Part shown: piece by piece, positions 15,800-23,713 of the stretch | How positions within the stretch are numbered: the stretch's first letter is position 1 | Layout of the letters: every line of letters begins with the position of its first letter | Source: an uncultured Alphaproteobacteria bacterium | GTDB lineage: Bacteria; Pseudomonadota; Alphaproteobacteria; Micropepsales; Micropepsaceae | Length of the DNA: 42,556 bases | Direction of reading: 5' to 3' | Assembly (NCBI GenBank): GCA_903862715.1 | Contig: CAIOYY010000060.1 | Span: forward strand, 1 to 42,556 | Notes under the pieces: model-generated | Databases searched by the model: none | What the model was told of the DNA's origin: nothing | What the model saw: only the letters and a program-made list of their open reading frames with translations | Program-made: the position numbers and the translations under genes

Positions 15800-16213
15800 T
15801 TACTTTTGGCGGGCTTTACGGGCCGCGTAGCGTGCATCGCGCGCGGCTTTGCGCTCGGCTTCTAGCGCGACTTCACGGTCGGCGATGGCGCGGCGCTCCA
15901 GGGCCTCACGCTCCACGCGTTCGGCTTCTTCGATTTTTCTGGCTTCCTCTGCCACTCTCGCCGCTTCTTCCGCCGCGATACGTGCGGCTTCGCGGGCTTC
16001 GGCTTCGGCGGTTTCGCGAGCAAGCTTCTCCGCCTTGCGTTGGGCAAGGCGTGCTTCGCGTTCCTCTGCCTGGAGACGACGGGCTTCCTGCCGCTTGGCG
16101 AATTCCGGATCGTTCTGTGGCGCGAGGGCCTTGGCTTTTGCGAGACGTTCTTGCTGGGCTTTGGCAGCCGTATTCAGCCGGTCGGTAAAACTCGGTGCCT
16201 TAAAACCACGCAT
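15800..16213 (-). CDS. DUF6481-type coiled-coil protein
   Basis: A 137-residue protein starting MRGFKAPSFTDRLNTAAKAQ, a recognisable DUF6481 N-terminus, followed by an almost unbroken Ala/Glu/Arg/Lys helix ending KAARDARYAARKARQK. It should form a long charged coiled coil. The function is unknown. The start ATG 16213 places the conserved FKAPSF motif at the N-terminus; the frame stays open to 16288 but lacks similarity. It is divergent from the acylation operon. Confidence 0.8.
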   Translation of the reverse strand: MRGFKAPSFTDRLNTAAKAQQERLAKAKALAPQNDPEFAKRQEARRLQAEEREARLAQRKAEKLARETAEAEAREAARIAAEEAARVAEEARKIEEAERVEREALERRAIADREVALEAERKAARDARYAARKARQK

Positions 16214-16448
16214 AAAATTCTGGCCTTTGGATGGGGGAAGGAAGAAGGCCGGAAACTGTGGTATCGGCGCGCCCTTTTCAAGCACCATTGTCGTTCAAAA
16301 GCGCTTTATGGCGCAAATTACCGCTTCTAAATGGAGGCTATTGTTGGGAGGGCCGCCTCCCGCTCAGGGGTATTCGCGCAAAGCCCTGCCTAGACGGATC
16401 GGCCCAGGCAAGGCAAATATCACGCATATTGGGTGCCGAGGGCGTCTT
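16214..16448. promoter_or_regulatory. Divergent intergenic region upstream of the acylation operon
   Basis: About 235 bp separate the DUF6481 gene (minus) from the first AMP-ligase gene (plus) and should hold the promoter of the six-gene operon. I see no strong sigma-70 boxes, dyad or riboswitch-like structure. The plus-strand reading frame is open through here and antisense to DUF6481, but codon content does not support it being translated. Confidence 0.3.
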
Positions 16449-17825
16449 ATGATCGATTCGACGTTCTTCGTGTCCGGCCGTCACGGGCCGCTTCACTCCC
16501 CCGTGAGAGGACCCGACAATCGCCTGGTTTTGAAGGTCGCGGGCTACCTGCGACGGGCGCAGGCCCACCCCGGAACCCTCGCGGTCAAATCGCTCGATGT
16601 GGATGTCATCGCCCATTGCTGCATCGGCGCATGGCTCGCGGGCTGGCGTGTGCTGGTGGTCCCCCCTGACTGGACCAATGATTTCGCGGAGATACTGACC
16701 CGTCATGCCGATCTGATAATCGACGACCGGGCCGATCCGGCGCGGAATGTACTGGCCCCGGCCACACTGTTCGCCGCGGCTCCGGCGCTTCCGGACGGCG
16801 CGCAATGGGAAGACAGCCACGCGGCGCTGGTTCTTGCAACCTCGGGCTCGACGGGGATAGCGAAGGGTGTTTGCCACTCGTTGGGAAGTCTTATGCGCTC
16901 GGCCGAATTGTTCGCGGCGCATTTCGAATTGAAGCCCGGCCAACGCCTTATCTGCCTCGCGCCGCCGCATACGATGTCGGGCATGCGCAGCCTTGTTCTG
17001 CCCTATGTTAGTGGTGTCGCGGTCACGCATCTCTGCGATCCGTTGCTGTCAGGACTGCAACTGGCGAATGCCCTCTTCGAAGCCGCGCCCGACTATGTCC
17101 TATGTGGCCCGGCCTTCGTCTCGCTTCTGGCTAAGGCCGCGCCCTTCCTCCGCCGGCTGGAGACGAAACCCCGATGTTTTCTCGTCACGGGCGCGGAACT
17201 GAATGAAGACCATCGCCGGGCGGTCGAATCGGAACTCCGCATTCCCGTCGCCAATTTCTACGGGTTGACCGAAACCGGAGGGATCTGCGCCGCCGAACGT
17301 CTGGGCGCGCCTCTTTATCATTGTCTCCCTCCGGCCTGCGCAGGTATCCGCCTCGCTTTGCGGTCCGTCATGGGGGAGGACGTTCTGAAAGAGGTACTGG
17401 TGGAAACGCCCAATGCTTTTCTCGGATATCTTGGGGGACCACTCGAGAAACCACCCTTTGTCGCGACCGGTGACCTGGTCGATGTCGAAGGCGAGGGGCT
17501 TTGGCGCATGGCCGGTCGTATCGGCAGGGCGGTGAAAGCGCGCTCGACAGGTTGGATACATCCGGAAGCCATAGAAGCCTGGCTTCGGCGTCAGCCGGAC
17601 ATCGCGGATGCGGTAGCCACGGCCAACAAAGGTGGTGATGGCGGCGTTGTTCTCGAAGCATGGATCGAACGCTTGGAAAATGCTGGCAGCGCCCCCTATA
17701 ACCCCGAACGTCTGTTCGATGCGATGCGGCGCGAGCTTGCCCCGGAGAGCATTCCCGAACGCATTTCATTGGCCCGCATACGCCGTTCGCCGCTCGGTAA
17801 AGTCGTTGCAATAGAGAAGCCCTGA
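16449..17825 (+). CDS. AMP-dependent synthetase/ligase, stand-alone, divergent
   Basis: A 458-residue adenylate-forming enzyme and first gene of the acylation operon. Landmarks are ALVLATSGSTGIAKGV (nucleotide P-loop), VANFYGLTETGG (A5) and VATGDLVDVEGEGLWRMAGR (A7), with a C-terminal RRSPLGKVVAIEK matching the catalytic-lysine A10 motif. The hinge/A8 region reads GRAVKARSTGWIHPEAIE rather than the usual GRxDxxIKxxG, so the C-terminal domain is divergent. No carrier domain is fused. I chose ATG 16449 because upstream in-frame residues are antisense to DUF6481. It ends 1 bp before the next gene. It may activate the acyl group or a precursor for the operon's carrier; the substrate is unknown. 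Confidence 0.82.
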   Translation: MIDSTFFVSGRHGPLHSPVRGPDNRLVLKVAGYLRRAQAHPGTLAVKSLDVDVIAHCCIGAWLAGWRVLVVPPDWTNDFAEILTRHADLIIDDRADPARNVLAPATLFAAAPALPDGAQWEDSHAALVLATSGSTGIAKGVCHSLGSLMRSAELFAAHFELKPGQRLICLAPPHTMSGMRSLVLPYVSGVAVTHLCDPLLSGLQLANALFEAAPDYVLCGPAFVSLLAKAAPFLRRLETKPRCFLVTGAELNEDHRRAVESELRIPVANFYGLTETGGICAAERLGAPLYHCLPPACAGIRLALRSVMGEDVLKEVLVETPNAFLGYLGGPLEKPPFVATGDLVDVEGEGLWRMAGRIGRAVKARSTGWIHPEAIEAWLRRQPDIADAVATANKGGDGGVVLEAWIERLENAGSAPYNPERLFDAMRRELAPESIPERISLARIRRSPLGKVVAIEKP

Positions 17826-17826
17826 C

Positions 17827-19674
17827 ATGTTCGAAAGCATCGTTGAAACCCTCCCCGGAACAAACGAAGCGGAAAAGGATGCGGCTGGGTTCTATGCGGG
17901 CATTCAGGCGGCGGCACGCGCCGGATCGGTCTTTGCGATATTTGAAGACGGTCGCATGGCCTATGCCGAACTCGATGATCAGCTGCGGCGCACTGTGGGA
18001 TTCCTGCGAACACTCGGTCTTGCGCGTCAGGACCGCATTCTCATTCAGACGCAATATGAACGCCACGCGATCGTCCTTTTTGTAGCGGCGTTTTTGGAAG
18101 GGCTCGTTCCGGTTCTTTTGAGCCCCGATACGCCCGATGACCGCGTATCGTCCATTGCCCGCCACATTGAGGCCGGACATGCTTTTATCGACCGGCATCT
18201 CTTTCTGGAACGCGCCTGGCTGCGTGAGCGGCCCGCGACCATTGTCGGTGACGAGGCGCCGCGCAGTACACTGTTGGAGAGATTGCGCCGCCATGTTCCG
18301 GGGAACGCTCAGTCTCTCTACCCCGGATGCCTGGCCGCGAGCGAGGCATTGGCCCCCTCCTGCTGTAGCGCCGAGGACGACCTCGCTTATATATTGTTCA
18401 CGTCGGGCACCACCGCCGATCCCAAAGGCGTGATGATCACCCATGGCAATATGTTCTCGCATCTTGCCACGTTTCGTCGCCTGTTCGGTTATGACCGTCA
18501 CTCCGTTCTCTTCAACAATATGGCGCTTGGGCACGCAGATGGTCTTTTTCAGGGCCCCATTCTTGCCCTCTACAGTGAATGCCTGCTTTACCGGCCGCAG
18601 CCCTTCGAGATGCGCAATATCGAGAAAATGTTCGCGCGCGTGCGTGAACACGGTGTCACCCATCTGGTGACGGTGCCGACGATTCTTGCCCTGCTCGATG
18701 CCTATACCGATTCTCCTGATTACTTCTCCGCGCCGGAATTTCGTTATCTTTTTTCCGTCTCTGCTAAGCTCGATGTCGGTCTGTGGCAAAGACTGGAAGC
18801 GCGTTTCGGCAAACCCATCGTCAATATTTATGGACTGACCGAAACCGTCACAGGGGGGCTTTACGCCCTACCGGAACATGAACGGCGGAGCGGAGCAGTT
18901 GGTATTCCGGTGGATATGGAAGCGCGCATCGATGGCGGGGGCGACAGCGGAGAATTGATGTTGCGCGGGTCCGCAGTGACGCCAGGCTATTTCCGCAACG
19001 GGCCTGCAACGGATGCGTTATTCGTCGATGGCTGGATGCGCACCGGCGATCTCGCGCACGCTTATGCCGATGGGGCATATGCGATTATCGGACGGTTGCG
19101 GGCGCTGATCATGTGCGGTGGATTCAATATCCACCCAGAGGAAATCAATGAAGTCCTGATGCGCCATCCATTGGTGGTGGAAGCCGTATCGGTCGGAATC
19201 GAGGATCCGACGTGGGGCGAATTGCCGGTCAGCGTGGTTCTGGTGTCGGAACCGATATCGGAGTCTGACCTCGCAACCCATTGCCGTCAGCATCTGGAAG
19301 AGCGCAAATGCCCGAAGCGCATTCTCGTGGAAGAGACGCTGCCGCGCGGCGACGCGGGCAAACCTCAATTGTCACGGGTCGCGGCGCTTGTGCGCACACG
19401 CCTGAACGAAAACAGGGCTTCCTCATCGGCGGTCGATGCGGAGAAAATCGTCGCGCTTGCCGCCACGGTTTTCAAGGTATCCCCGGAAACGCTCTCTCTC
19501 GAAACCACGCCCGAAAACACAAAGGGTTGGGATTCCTTCAGCCACATTACGCTTGTTGCAACGGCGGAGGAGGCCTTCGGTGTCAAGATCGAGGCACGAA
19601 AGATCATCGCTATGAGTTCGTTGCGCGATCTCTTTGACGCAGTGGTTGCCGCGCGGGCACTCGTCCGTTCATGA
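17827..19674 (+). CDS. AMP-ligase fused to an acyl/peptidyl carrier protein (DltA-DltC-like fusion)
   Basis: A 615-residue two-domain protein. Residues about 1-520 form an adenylation domain with ILFTSGTTADPKGVMITHG (P-loop), NIYGLTETVTGG (A5), MRTGDLAHAYADG (A7), GFNIHPEEINEVL (A8) and ETLPRGDAGKPQL (A10, Lys). Residues about 535-615 form a carrier domain whose phosphopantetheine serine lies in GWDSFSHITL. It is thus a self-loading ligase plus carrier, the combination that DltA and DltC supply as separate proteins. It sits 1 bp after the stand-alone ligase and overlaps the SGNH gene by 4 bp (ATGA). The cargo is unknown: the A4 region does not clearly show an amino-acid Asp. It would need phosphopantetheinylation, for which the enzyme at 10450-11202 is a candidate. 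Confidence 0.87.
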   Translation: MFESIVETLPGTNEAEKDAAGFYAGIQAAARAGSVFAIFEDGRMAYAELDDQLRRTVGFLRTLGLARQDRILIQTQYERHAIVLFVAAFLEGLVPVLLSPDTPDDRVSSIARHIEAGHAFIDRHLFLERAWLRERPATIVGDEAPRSTLLERLRRHVPGNAQSLYPGCLAASEALAPSCCSAEDDLAYILFTSGTTADPKGVMITHGNMFSHLATFRRLFGYDRHSVLFNNMALGHADGLFQGPILALYSECLLYRPQPFEMRNIEKMFARVREHGVTHLVTVPTILALLDAYTDSPDYFSAPEFRYLFSVSAKLDVGLWQRLEARFGKPIVNIYGLTETVTGGLYALPEHERRSGAVGIPVDMEARIDGGGDSGELMLRGSAVTPGYFRNGPATDALFVDGWMRTGDLAHAYADGAYAIIGRLRALIMCGGFNIHPEEINEVLMRHPLVVEAVSVGIEDPTWGELPVSVVLVSEPISESDLATHCRQHLEERKCPKRILVEETLPRGDAGKPQLSRVAALVRTRLNENRASSSAVDAEKIVALAATVFKVSPETLSLETTPENTKGWDSFSHITLVATAEEAFGVKIEARKIIAMSSLRDLFDAVVAARALVRS

Positions 19675-20591
19675 ATCCGCTAATGCAAATGAGGGGATTG
19701 ATCGCGGTATGGATTTTTACCGCTCTCACGGTGTCGGCCGCGCTCGGTTCATCTCTGGCTTATGAGCCTCAGGACGATCCCGACGAATGCATACAGGATC
19801 TCATCGGCTCACAAAAAATCAGCATAGCGGTGGTCGGTTCTTCTCTGGCCCGTTTCGGTCTTCCACCCTCCGGCCCGGAACTCGCAGGCATCGCGCCTCC
19901 GGATGCCGAGGGCGAAGCGAGGCGGCTTACCCGCAGCGGAATGGAACCGGAAGATCTTCTCCGCATCACGAAATATGTGCTGGAGGAAGAGCCCGACTAC
20001 CTTCTCATCCAGGTTGAACCTTTCCTCTTCCAGGTGGCGCCTCCGAGGCGTCAGGCACCGTTGCGCGCGGCCACGCGCGGCCTGCGTGATTTCCTCGTCG
20101 ATGTTCTTGTTCCCGTCGTCCATCCCATTTTTTGCGAACCACTTGATCAGCGCGAGGCGGTCGACGCGCTGGGACGTGTATTTGACGGAGAGGTCGCGTT
20201 TGACAGAGGTAACTATCCGATCCGCCTGCACCAGAGGGAATATGGCAGCGACCTGAAACAGGTTGTGGACGCGGCCCACGCGGCGGGAACGAAAATATAT
20301 CTTTTCTCGCTGCCGCGCTCGGAAACCGGTATCGATGTGCTGGGCGAGGAACGCGAGAAACAGCTTGCAGATGCGGTGACAAAACTGAGCGCAGACTCGG
20401 GTCTTCCGCTGCTGCAATTGGGGCGGGCGCTGCCGGATTCGAATTTCTTTGACCACGCGCATCCAAACCATGCCGGGCGCGAAATTATCGTCCGTTTGCT
20501 TAAAGATTGCCTCGCCCGTGTTGCGTCTTCACAGAATGCAGGCACGGCTGGCACTGATGCTCCCCTCTGCGGAGCGCAGGAGCGTGGCTAA
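19671..20591 (+). CDS. SGNH/DltD-like membrane-anchored or exported protein
   Basis: A 306-residue protein with a hydrophobic N-terminal segment (about 9-30) that should be a signal anchor or signal peptide, placing the domain in the periplasm. It has an SGNH-style nucleophile block AVVGSSLARFG (Ser57/58) and a C-terminal FFDHAHPNHAGRE (Asp261, His264), as expected for the Asp-His of an SGNH esterase or O-acyltransferase. The middle is DYLLIQVEPFLFQ and an exported alpha/beta fold. The position, directly before the MBOAT gene with a 4-bp overlap to the ligase-carrier gene, mirrors DltD/AlgX/AlgJ proteins that hand an acyl group to a polymer. The catalytic assignment is from motifs only. Confidence 0.78.
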   Translation: MNPLMQMRGLIAVWIFTALTVSAALGSSLAYEPQDDPDECIQDLIGSQKISIAVVGSSLARFGLPPSGPELAGIAPPDAEGEARRLTRSGMEPEDLLRITKYVLEEEPDYLLIQVEPFLFQVAPPRRQAPLRAATRGLRDFLVDVLVPVVHPIFCEPLDQREAVDALGRVFDGEVAFDRGNYPIRLHQREYGSDLKQVVDAAHAAGTKIYLFSLPRSETGIDVLGEEREKQLADAVTKLSADSGLPLLQLGRALPDSNFFDHAHPNHAGREIIVRLLKDCLARVASSQNAGTAGTDAPLCGAQERG

Positions 20592-21702
20592 TCTCGCCCT
20601 TATCCTTATTGGATGGATGACAGCGGCGTCACTCTCGATGTGGCTTCTGCCCGAACGGTTCCGTAACGATTATTTTGCGGCGGTCAGCGCGATCTTCCTC
20701 TTTTACATCGCCCCTGCTTCGGCACTGTGGCTTCTCCTCGGAACGCTTCTCGTCTACGCCTATATGCACGGCCCAGTCTCGCATGCAGTGGGCCGCCCCC
20801 TGCTGCTCGTCGCGTTGTTCGCCCTCGCGTTTCTCGCCGGACGGGAAGTGACCTCATCGCCAGACGCCGCGTTGTTCGCTCCATGGGGAGAGGAGAGGCT
20901 CATCGCACTCAGCGGCATTGCGTATTACACCTGCCGGCAGATTCATCTAGTGCTCGATTTCTGGACCGGGCGTCTCCCGCCCATAGCACTTCGGACGCTT
21001 CTCCATTATCAATTTTTTGGGCCGACACTTTTTGTCGGCCCCATTCACCGCTTTCAGCCCTTCGCCGCGCAACTGCCGCAACGCCGCTTCGATGCGGAAC
21101 GCCTTTTCCAAGGTGGGGAACGCGTTCTTATCGGGCTTGTTTTTGCCGTCGTCATCGGCGGCTATGCGTTCGATTACAGATTGCGTGCGCTATTGCCGGA
21201 ATCCGCAACGGGTTTTTTCGGGCTCTGGCTTGTCTCCGCGCTCGACTGGATCATTCTCTATTTTCGGTTTGCCGGTTATTCGAGCGTCGCCATTGGCCTC
21301 GCCGCTATGGCCGGTCTCCGCATCGAAGAAAATTTCAACCTGCCCTTTCTCGCCCGCGATCTGGCGGACTTCTGGCTGCGCTGGCATATGACGCTTTCGC
21401 AATGGTGCCGCGACTACGTCTTCAAACCGGTCCTCGCGCTCACCCGTCGTCCCGTGCCCGCTGTCCTGGCAGCCCTCATCGTGCTCGGCCTGTGGCACGA
21501 GCTTTCGCTCTATTATTTTCTGTGGGGTATTTGGCAGGCGCTCGGCATCGTGCTGTCCCGCTTTGCGTCCCGCCGCCTTGAGGCGTGGGGAGTAATCCTG
21601 CCGGACAATCCGGGCGCCCAGTTGCTGCGGTTCGCATGCATATTTTCGTGGCTGACGCTGGCGCAACCGATGATAAAAACGATCTTCGGAGGAGCCGTAT
21701 GA
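20584..21702 (+). CDS. MBOAT-family O-acyltransferase (DltB/AlgI-like)
   Basis: A polytopic inner-membrane protein of about 372 residues with some ten hydrophobic segments. The MBOAT core is present: DFWLRWHMTLSQWCRDYVF (His268) and LGLWHELSLYYFLWG, whose His305 is the expected catalytic residue. DltB and AlgI use such a core to pass an acyl group from a cytoplasmic carrier through the membrane. I chose GTG 20584, which overlaps the SGNH stop by 8 bp and has GGAG 8 bases upstream; ATG 20557 or 20536 would add residues without a membrane pattern and overlap more. It overlaps the microprotein gene by 4 bp. This is the central transporter/transferase of the proposed acylation machine. Confidence 0.88.
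   Translation: MANLALILIGWMTAASLSMWLLPERFRNDYFAAVSAIFLFYIAPASALWLLLGTLLVYAYMHGPVSHAVGRPLLLVALFALAFLAGREVTSSPDAALFAPWGEERLIALSGIAYYTCRQIHLVLDFWTGRLPPIALRTLLHYQFFGPTLFVGPIHRFQPFAAQLPQRRFDAERLFQGGERVLIGLVFAVVIGGYAFDYRLRALLPESATGFFGLWLVSALDWIILYFRFAGYSSVAIGLAAMAGLRIEENFNLPFLARDLADFWLRWHMTLSQWCRDYVFKPVLALTRRPVPAVLAALIVLGLWHELSLYYFLWGIWQALGIVLSRFASRRLEAWGVILPDNPGAQLLRFACIFSWLTLAQPMIKTIFGGAV
21688..21694 (+). promoter_or_regulatory. Strong ribosome binding site for the 49-residue membrane peptide
   Basis: GGAGGAG lies inside the last codons of the MBOAT gene, 4 bases before the ATG at 21699. It is the strongest ribosome site in the operon and argues that the microprotein is really translated. Confidence 0.7.
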
Positions 21703-21848
21703 CACCGATGCTTCGTTTTCTCCATTCCTTCTTTCCACGGGGTTTCGCGCTTATCCTCCTGGCACTCCTTTATTCTGCGCTGATCCTCGCCATTCTTATC
21801 ACCTTCGAGTCGACCGAAGACGCAACAATGCTCTACTGGAACGGTTAG
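21699..21848 (+). CDS. 49-residue single-pass membrane peptide, DltX-like candidate
   Basis: A tiny protein, N-terminus MTPMLRFLHSFFPRGFALIL. Residues about 15-36 are one membrane helix preceded by Arg residues (cytoplasmic side), and a short acidic tail ends DATMLYWNG with Tyr46 near the C-terminus. The frame is precisely fitted: ATG overlaps the MBOAT stop by 4 bp and its TAG directly abuts the ATG of the next gene. In Gram-positive dlt operons, DltX is an about 50-residue single-pass protein beside DltB, and published work assigns its C-terminal Tyr motif an acyl-relay role between DltB and DltD. Size, topology, position and a terminal Tyr match; the exact DltX motif is not reproduced, so homology is unproven and this may be analogy. 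Confidence 0.72.
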   Translation: MTPMLRFLHSFFPRGFALILLALLYSALILAILITFESTEDATMLYWNG

Positions 21849-23630
21849 ATGTCGTCCTCTTCCGACTTGATTCTTGATCCCGTCCTCGATGCGCTTGCCT
21901 GTCCACAATGCGGCGGCGCTCTGCAATGGCGGGCAGAAGAAAGTGCCGATGAAGGAGACGGAACGCTGGGTTGCGTCGCCTGTAATGCGCTTACACCGGT
22001 TCTCTCCGGCATCATTTTCTTCGGTGAAACAAAGGCGGCACTGCTTGATCGGCGGACCGTCCTCACCGAACTGCGCGCCCGCATCGGAATGAGAGACGAT
22101 TATGCGCGTTACGCCGAAGAAAAGGCCGCGCGCAATGTTCTCGAACCCTATGCCGCTTTCGCGCCGTTCAACGAATCGACGCGCGCGGCACTTCCTTTAT
22201 TATATCGCGCGAGGGACCACCTCGACACCAACGATCTGATTCTGGATCTCTCCAATCGCAGCGGCTGGACCGGTGCGTTTCTTGCCGGCCTATTCCCGGA
22301 ACAACGCGTCATCGCTTTCTGGGAAGGCGACAACAGTGTTCTCGGCTATCGCGGTTTCCTGCATTGGTTTGGCACGGGTCGCAAACCGTCCAATCTGTTC
22401 CCGGTCTTCCTTCCGCCGGGAATGCCCTTCCCCTTGCGCGCGGGCGCGGCGCGGCTCGTTCATGGTTACGACATTCTGCATCACCGCTCACTGCCGGAAT
22501 TTCTCGTGGAGGCGCTGCGTGTCGCGGCGGCGGACGCGGTTCTTGTTTTTCCGCATATCCATCTGTCGAATGGCGAGCCCGTTCCGTGGTTTGCGCGCGG
22601 CGGCACGCATCGTCACGGGCGGGACTATCAAGCCTTGCTGGCGCAGTATCTGCCGGGCGATATGCGCAGACCCGCCGTGCTGTCCGAACTTTCCGCCTTC
22701 GACGCATGGATGGCTGATACCGATATCGATCAGGCGTTTGCTCCCGATCCGGAAACCACTCACTACAATGGCGTCATCGCGGTGGCGCCGCCTTCCATAT
22801 TCAAGACGCCTGCCAGCGCACGCCGCGCCGCGTTGTCGCCCTCCGTTCTTTTCGTGTCCAACCCGTTTCTGCGCGTCAATGCGCTCACCGGTCGCGTTCA
22901 TCTTCTCGAAGACGCGCTGTCGGGTCACTTGCGCCACATGTTCGACCGCCACCCCGCTTATGAATCATTTCTTTTACGTGCCATTGACGGTTTGGTCTTG
23001 TCCTCGGGCGAATGCGAAATCATCGCCGCCATGGAAGAGGGCGCCGAGCTCTCACGTCTTGCCTTCCTACGCGGCCTGCCCGTGCATGAAGCAGAACAAC
23101 ATGTCTCCCGGCTCGTTGCCGCCGACCTCGTGGTGCCCGTACCGGTTGCACAACATGTCTGGCGTCTGCAGCAGGCATTTCACGCCAATGGACATAGCCT
23201 TCTCGATCGCGAGCCTGCGCGCCTCCTGCGCGAATGGATCGGCGAGGCACCGCAGGCGAGCGCCTTCGCGCTAATGGGGGTCGATTTGACCCGCGCCGAG
23301 GTCGGAGAGATATCCGCGGCCCTGCTGCAATATCTGGCTCATGCGCGCCCGCTCGGAAACACGCTTCGTGTCGTGGGCGCGGATGCAAGGATCAACGCCT
23401 GGCTTGGTCTTTTGACCGCGGTCGCCGACTGGAACATGGGAGAAAATGCCAATCTCGTCTTCACGCTGGTGGAAGGCGATCTGTCCGTTAACAAGGATGG
23501 TCGTACGATTTCGCTCGTCGAAATCGTCGAGGCTTATGGGGGCGTTCATCCCGAACCTGCCGGTTTTTCCCCTTCATTCGGCCGCCTTGAAGGACGCGAT
23601 ATTCTGCGCATCGCTGCCGCTTTGGCGTGA
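21849..23630 (+). CDS. Zinc-ribbon (Trm112-like) plus degenerate methyltransferase-like multi-domain protein
   Basis: A 593-residue cytoplasmic protein closing the acylation operon. Residues 9-55 form a Trm112-like zinc ribbon with Cys18, Cys21, Cys42 and Cys45. Residues about 120-290 resemble a class I methyltransferase fold (LILDLSNRSGWTGAFLAG at motif I, RVIAFWEG, LVHGYDILHHRSLPEFLVEALR, VLVFPHI), but the glycine-rich SAM loop is degenerate. Residues about 370-460 look like a winged-helix-type segment (LSRLAFLRGLPVHEAEQHV), and the remainder is unrecognised. It starts immediately after the microprotein stop. It could be a regulatory or scaffold protein, or a methyltransferase acting on the acyl group or polymer; I cannot choose. 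Confidence 0.7.
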   Translation: MSSSSDLILDPVLDALACPQCGGALQWRAEESADEGDGTLGCVACNALTPVLSGIIFFGETKAALLDRRTVLTELRARIGMRDDYARYAEEKAARNVLEPYAAFAPFNESTRAALPLLYRARDHLDTNDLILDLSNRSGWTGAFLAGLFPEQRVIAFWEGDNSVLGYRGFLHWFGTGRKPSNLFPVFLPPGMPFPLRAGAARLVHGYDILHHRSLPEFLVEALRVAAADAVLVFPHIHLSNGEPVPWFARGGTHRHGRDYQALLAQYLPGDMRRPAVLSELSAFDAWMADTDIDQAFAPDPETTHYNGVIAVAPPSIFKTPASARRAALSPSVLFVSNPFLRVNALTGRVHLLEDALSGHLRHMFDRHPAYESFLLRAIDGLVLSSGECEIIAAMEEGAELSRLAFLRGLPVHEAEQHVSRLVAADLVVPVPVAQHVWRLQQAFHANGHSLLDREPARLLREWIGEAPQASAFALMGVDLTRAEVGEISAALLQYLAHARPLGNTLRVVGADARINAWLGLLTAVADWNMGENANLVFTLVEGDLSVNKDGRTISLVEIVEAYGGVHPEPAGFSPSFGRLEGRDILRIAAALA

Positions 23631-23713
23631 AGCTGGCCAGGGGCTCTCGTTTTTTGGCCTCTTTGATGCTTTAAGCGCACCTCCTTTGCGTCATGTAGAG
23701 ATCGCCCCCAAAA

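Noticed and set aside
15849-16448. N-terminal extension of the first AMP-ligase frame
   Set aside because: These 200 codons are antisense to the DUF6481 coiled-coil gene and read as Ser/Arg-rich low-complexity sequence; the ligase fold starts at 16449.
17368-18789. Long minus-strand frame (473 codons) opposite the two AMP-ligases
   Set aside because: Antisense shadow of two well-supported ligase domains; no motif of its own.
23631-23713. T-run and partial inverted repeat after the acylation operon
   Set aside because: GGCCA and TGGCC can pair around a T-run, but the stem is only 5 bp and the T-run sits in the loop, so I do not call a terminator.
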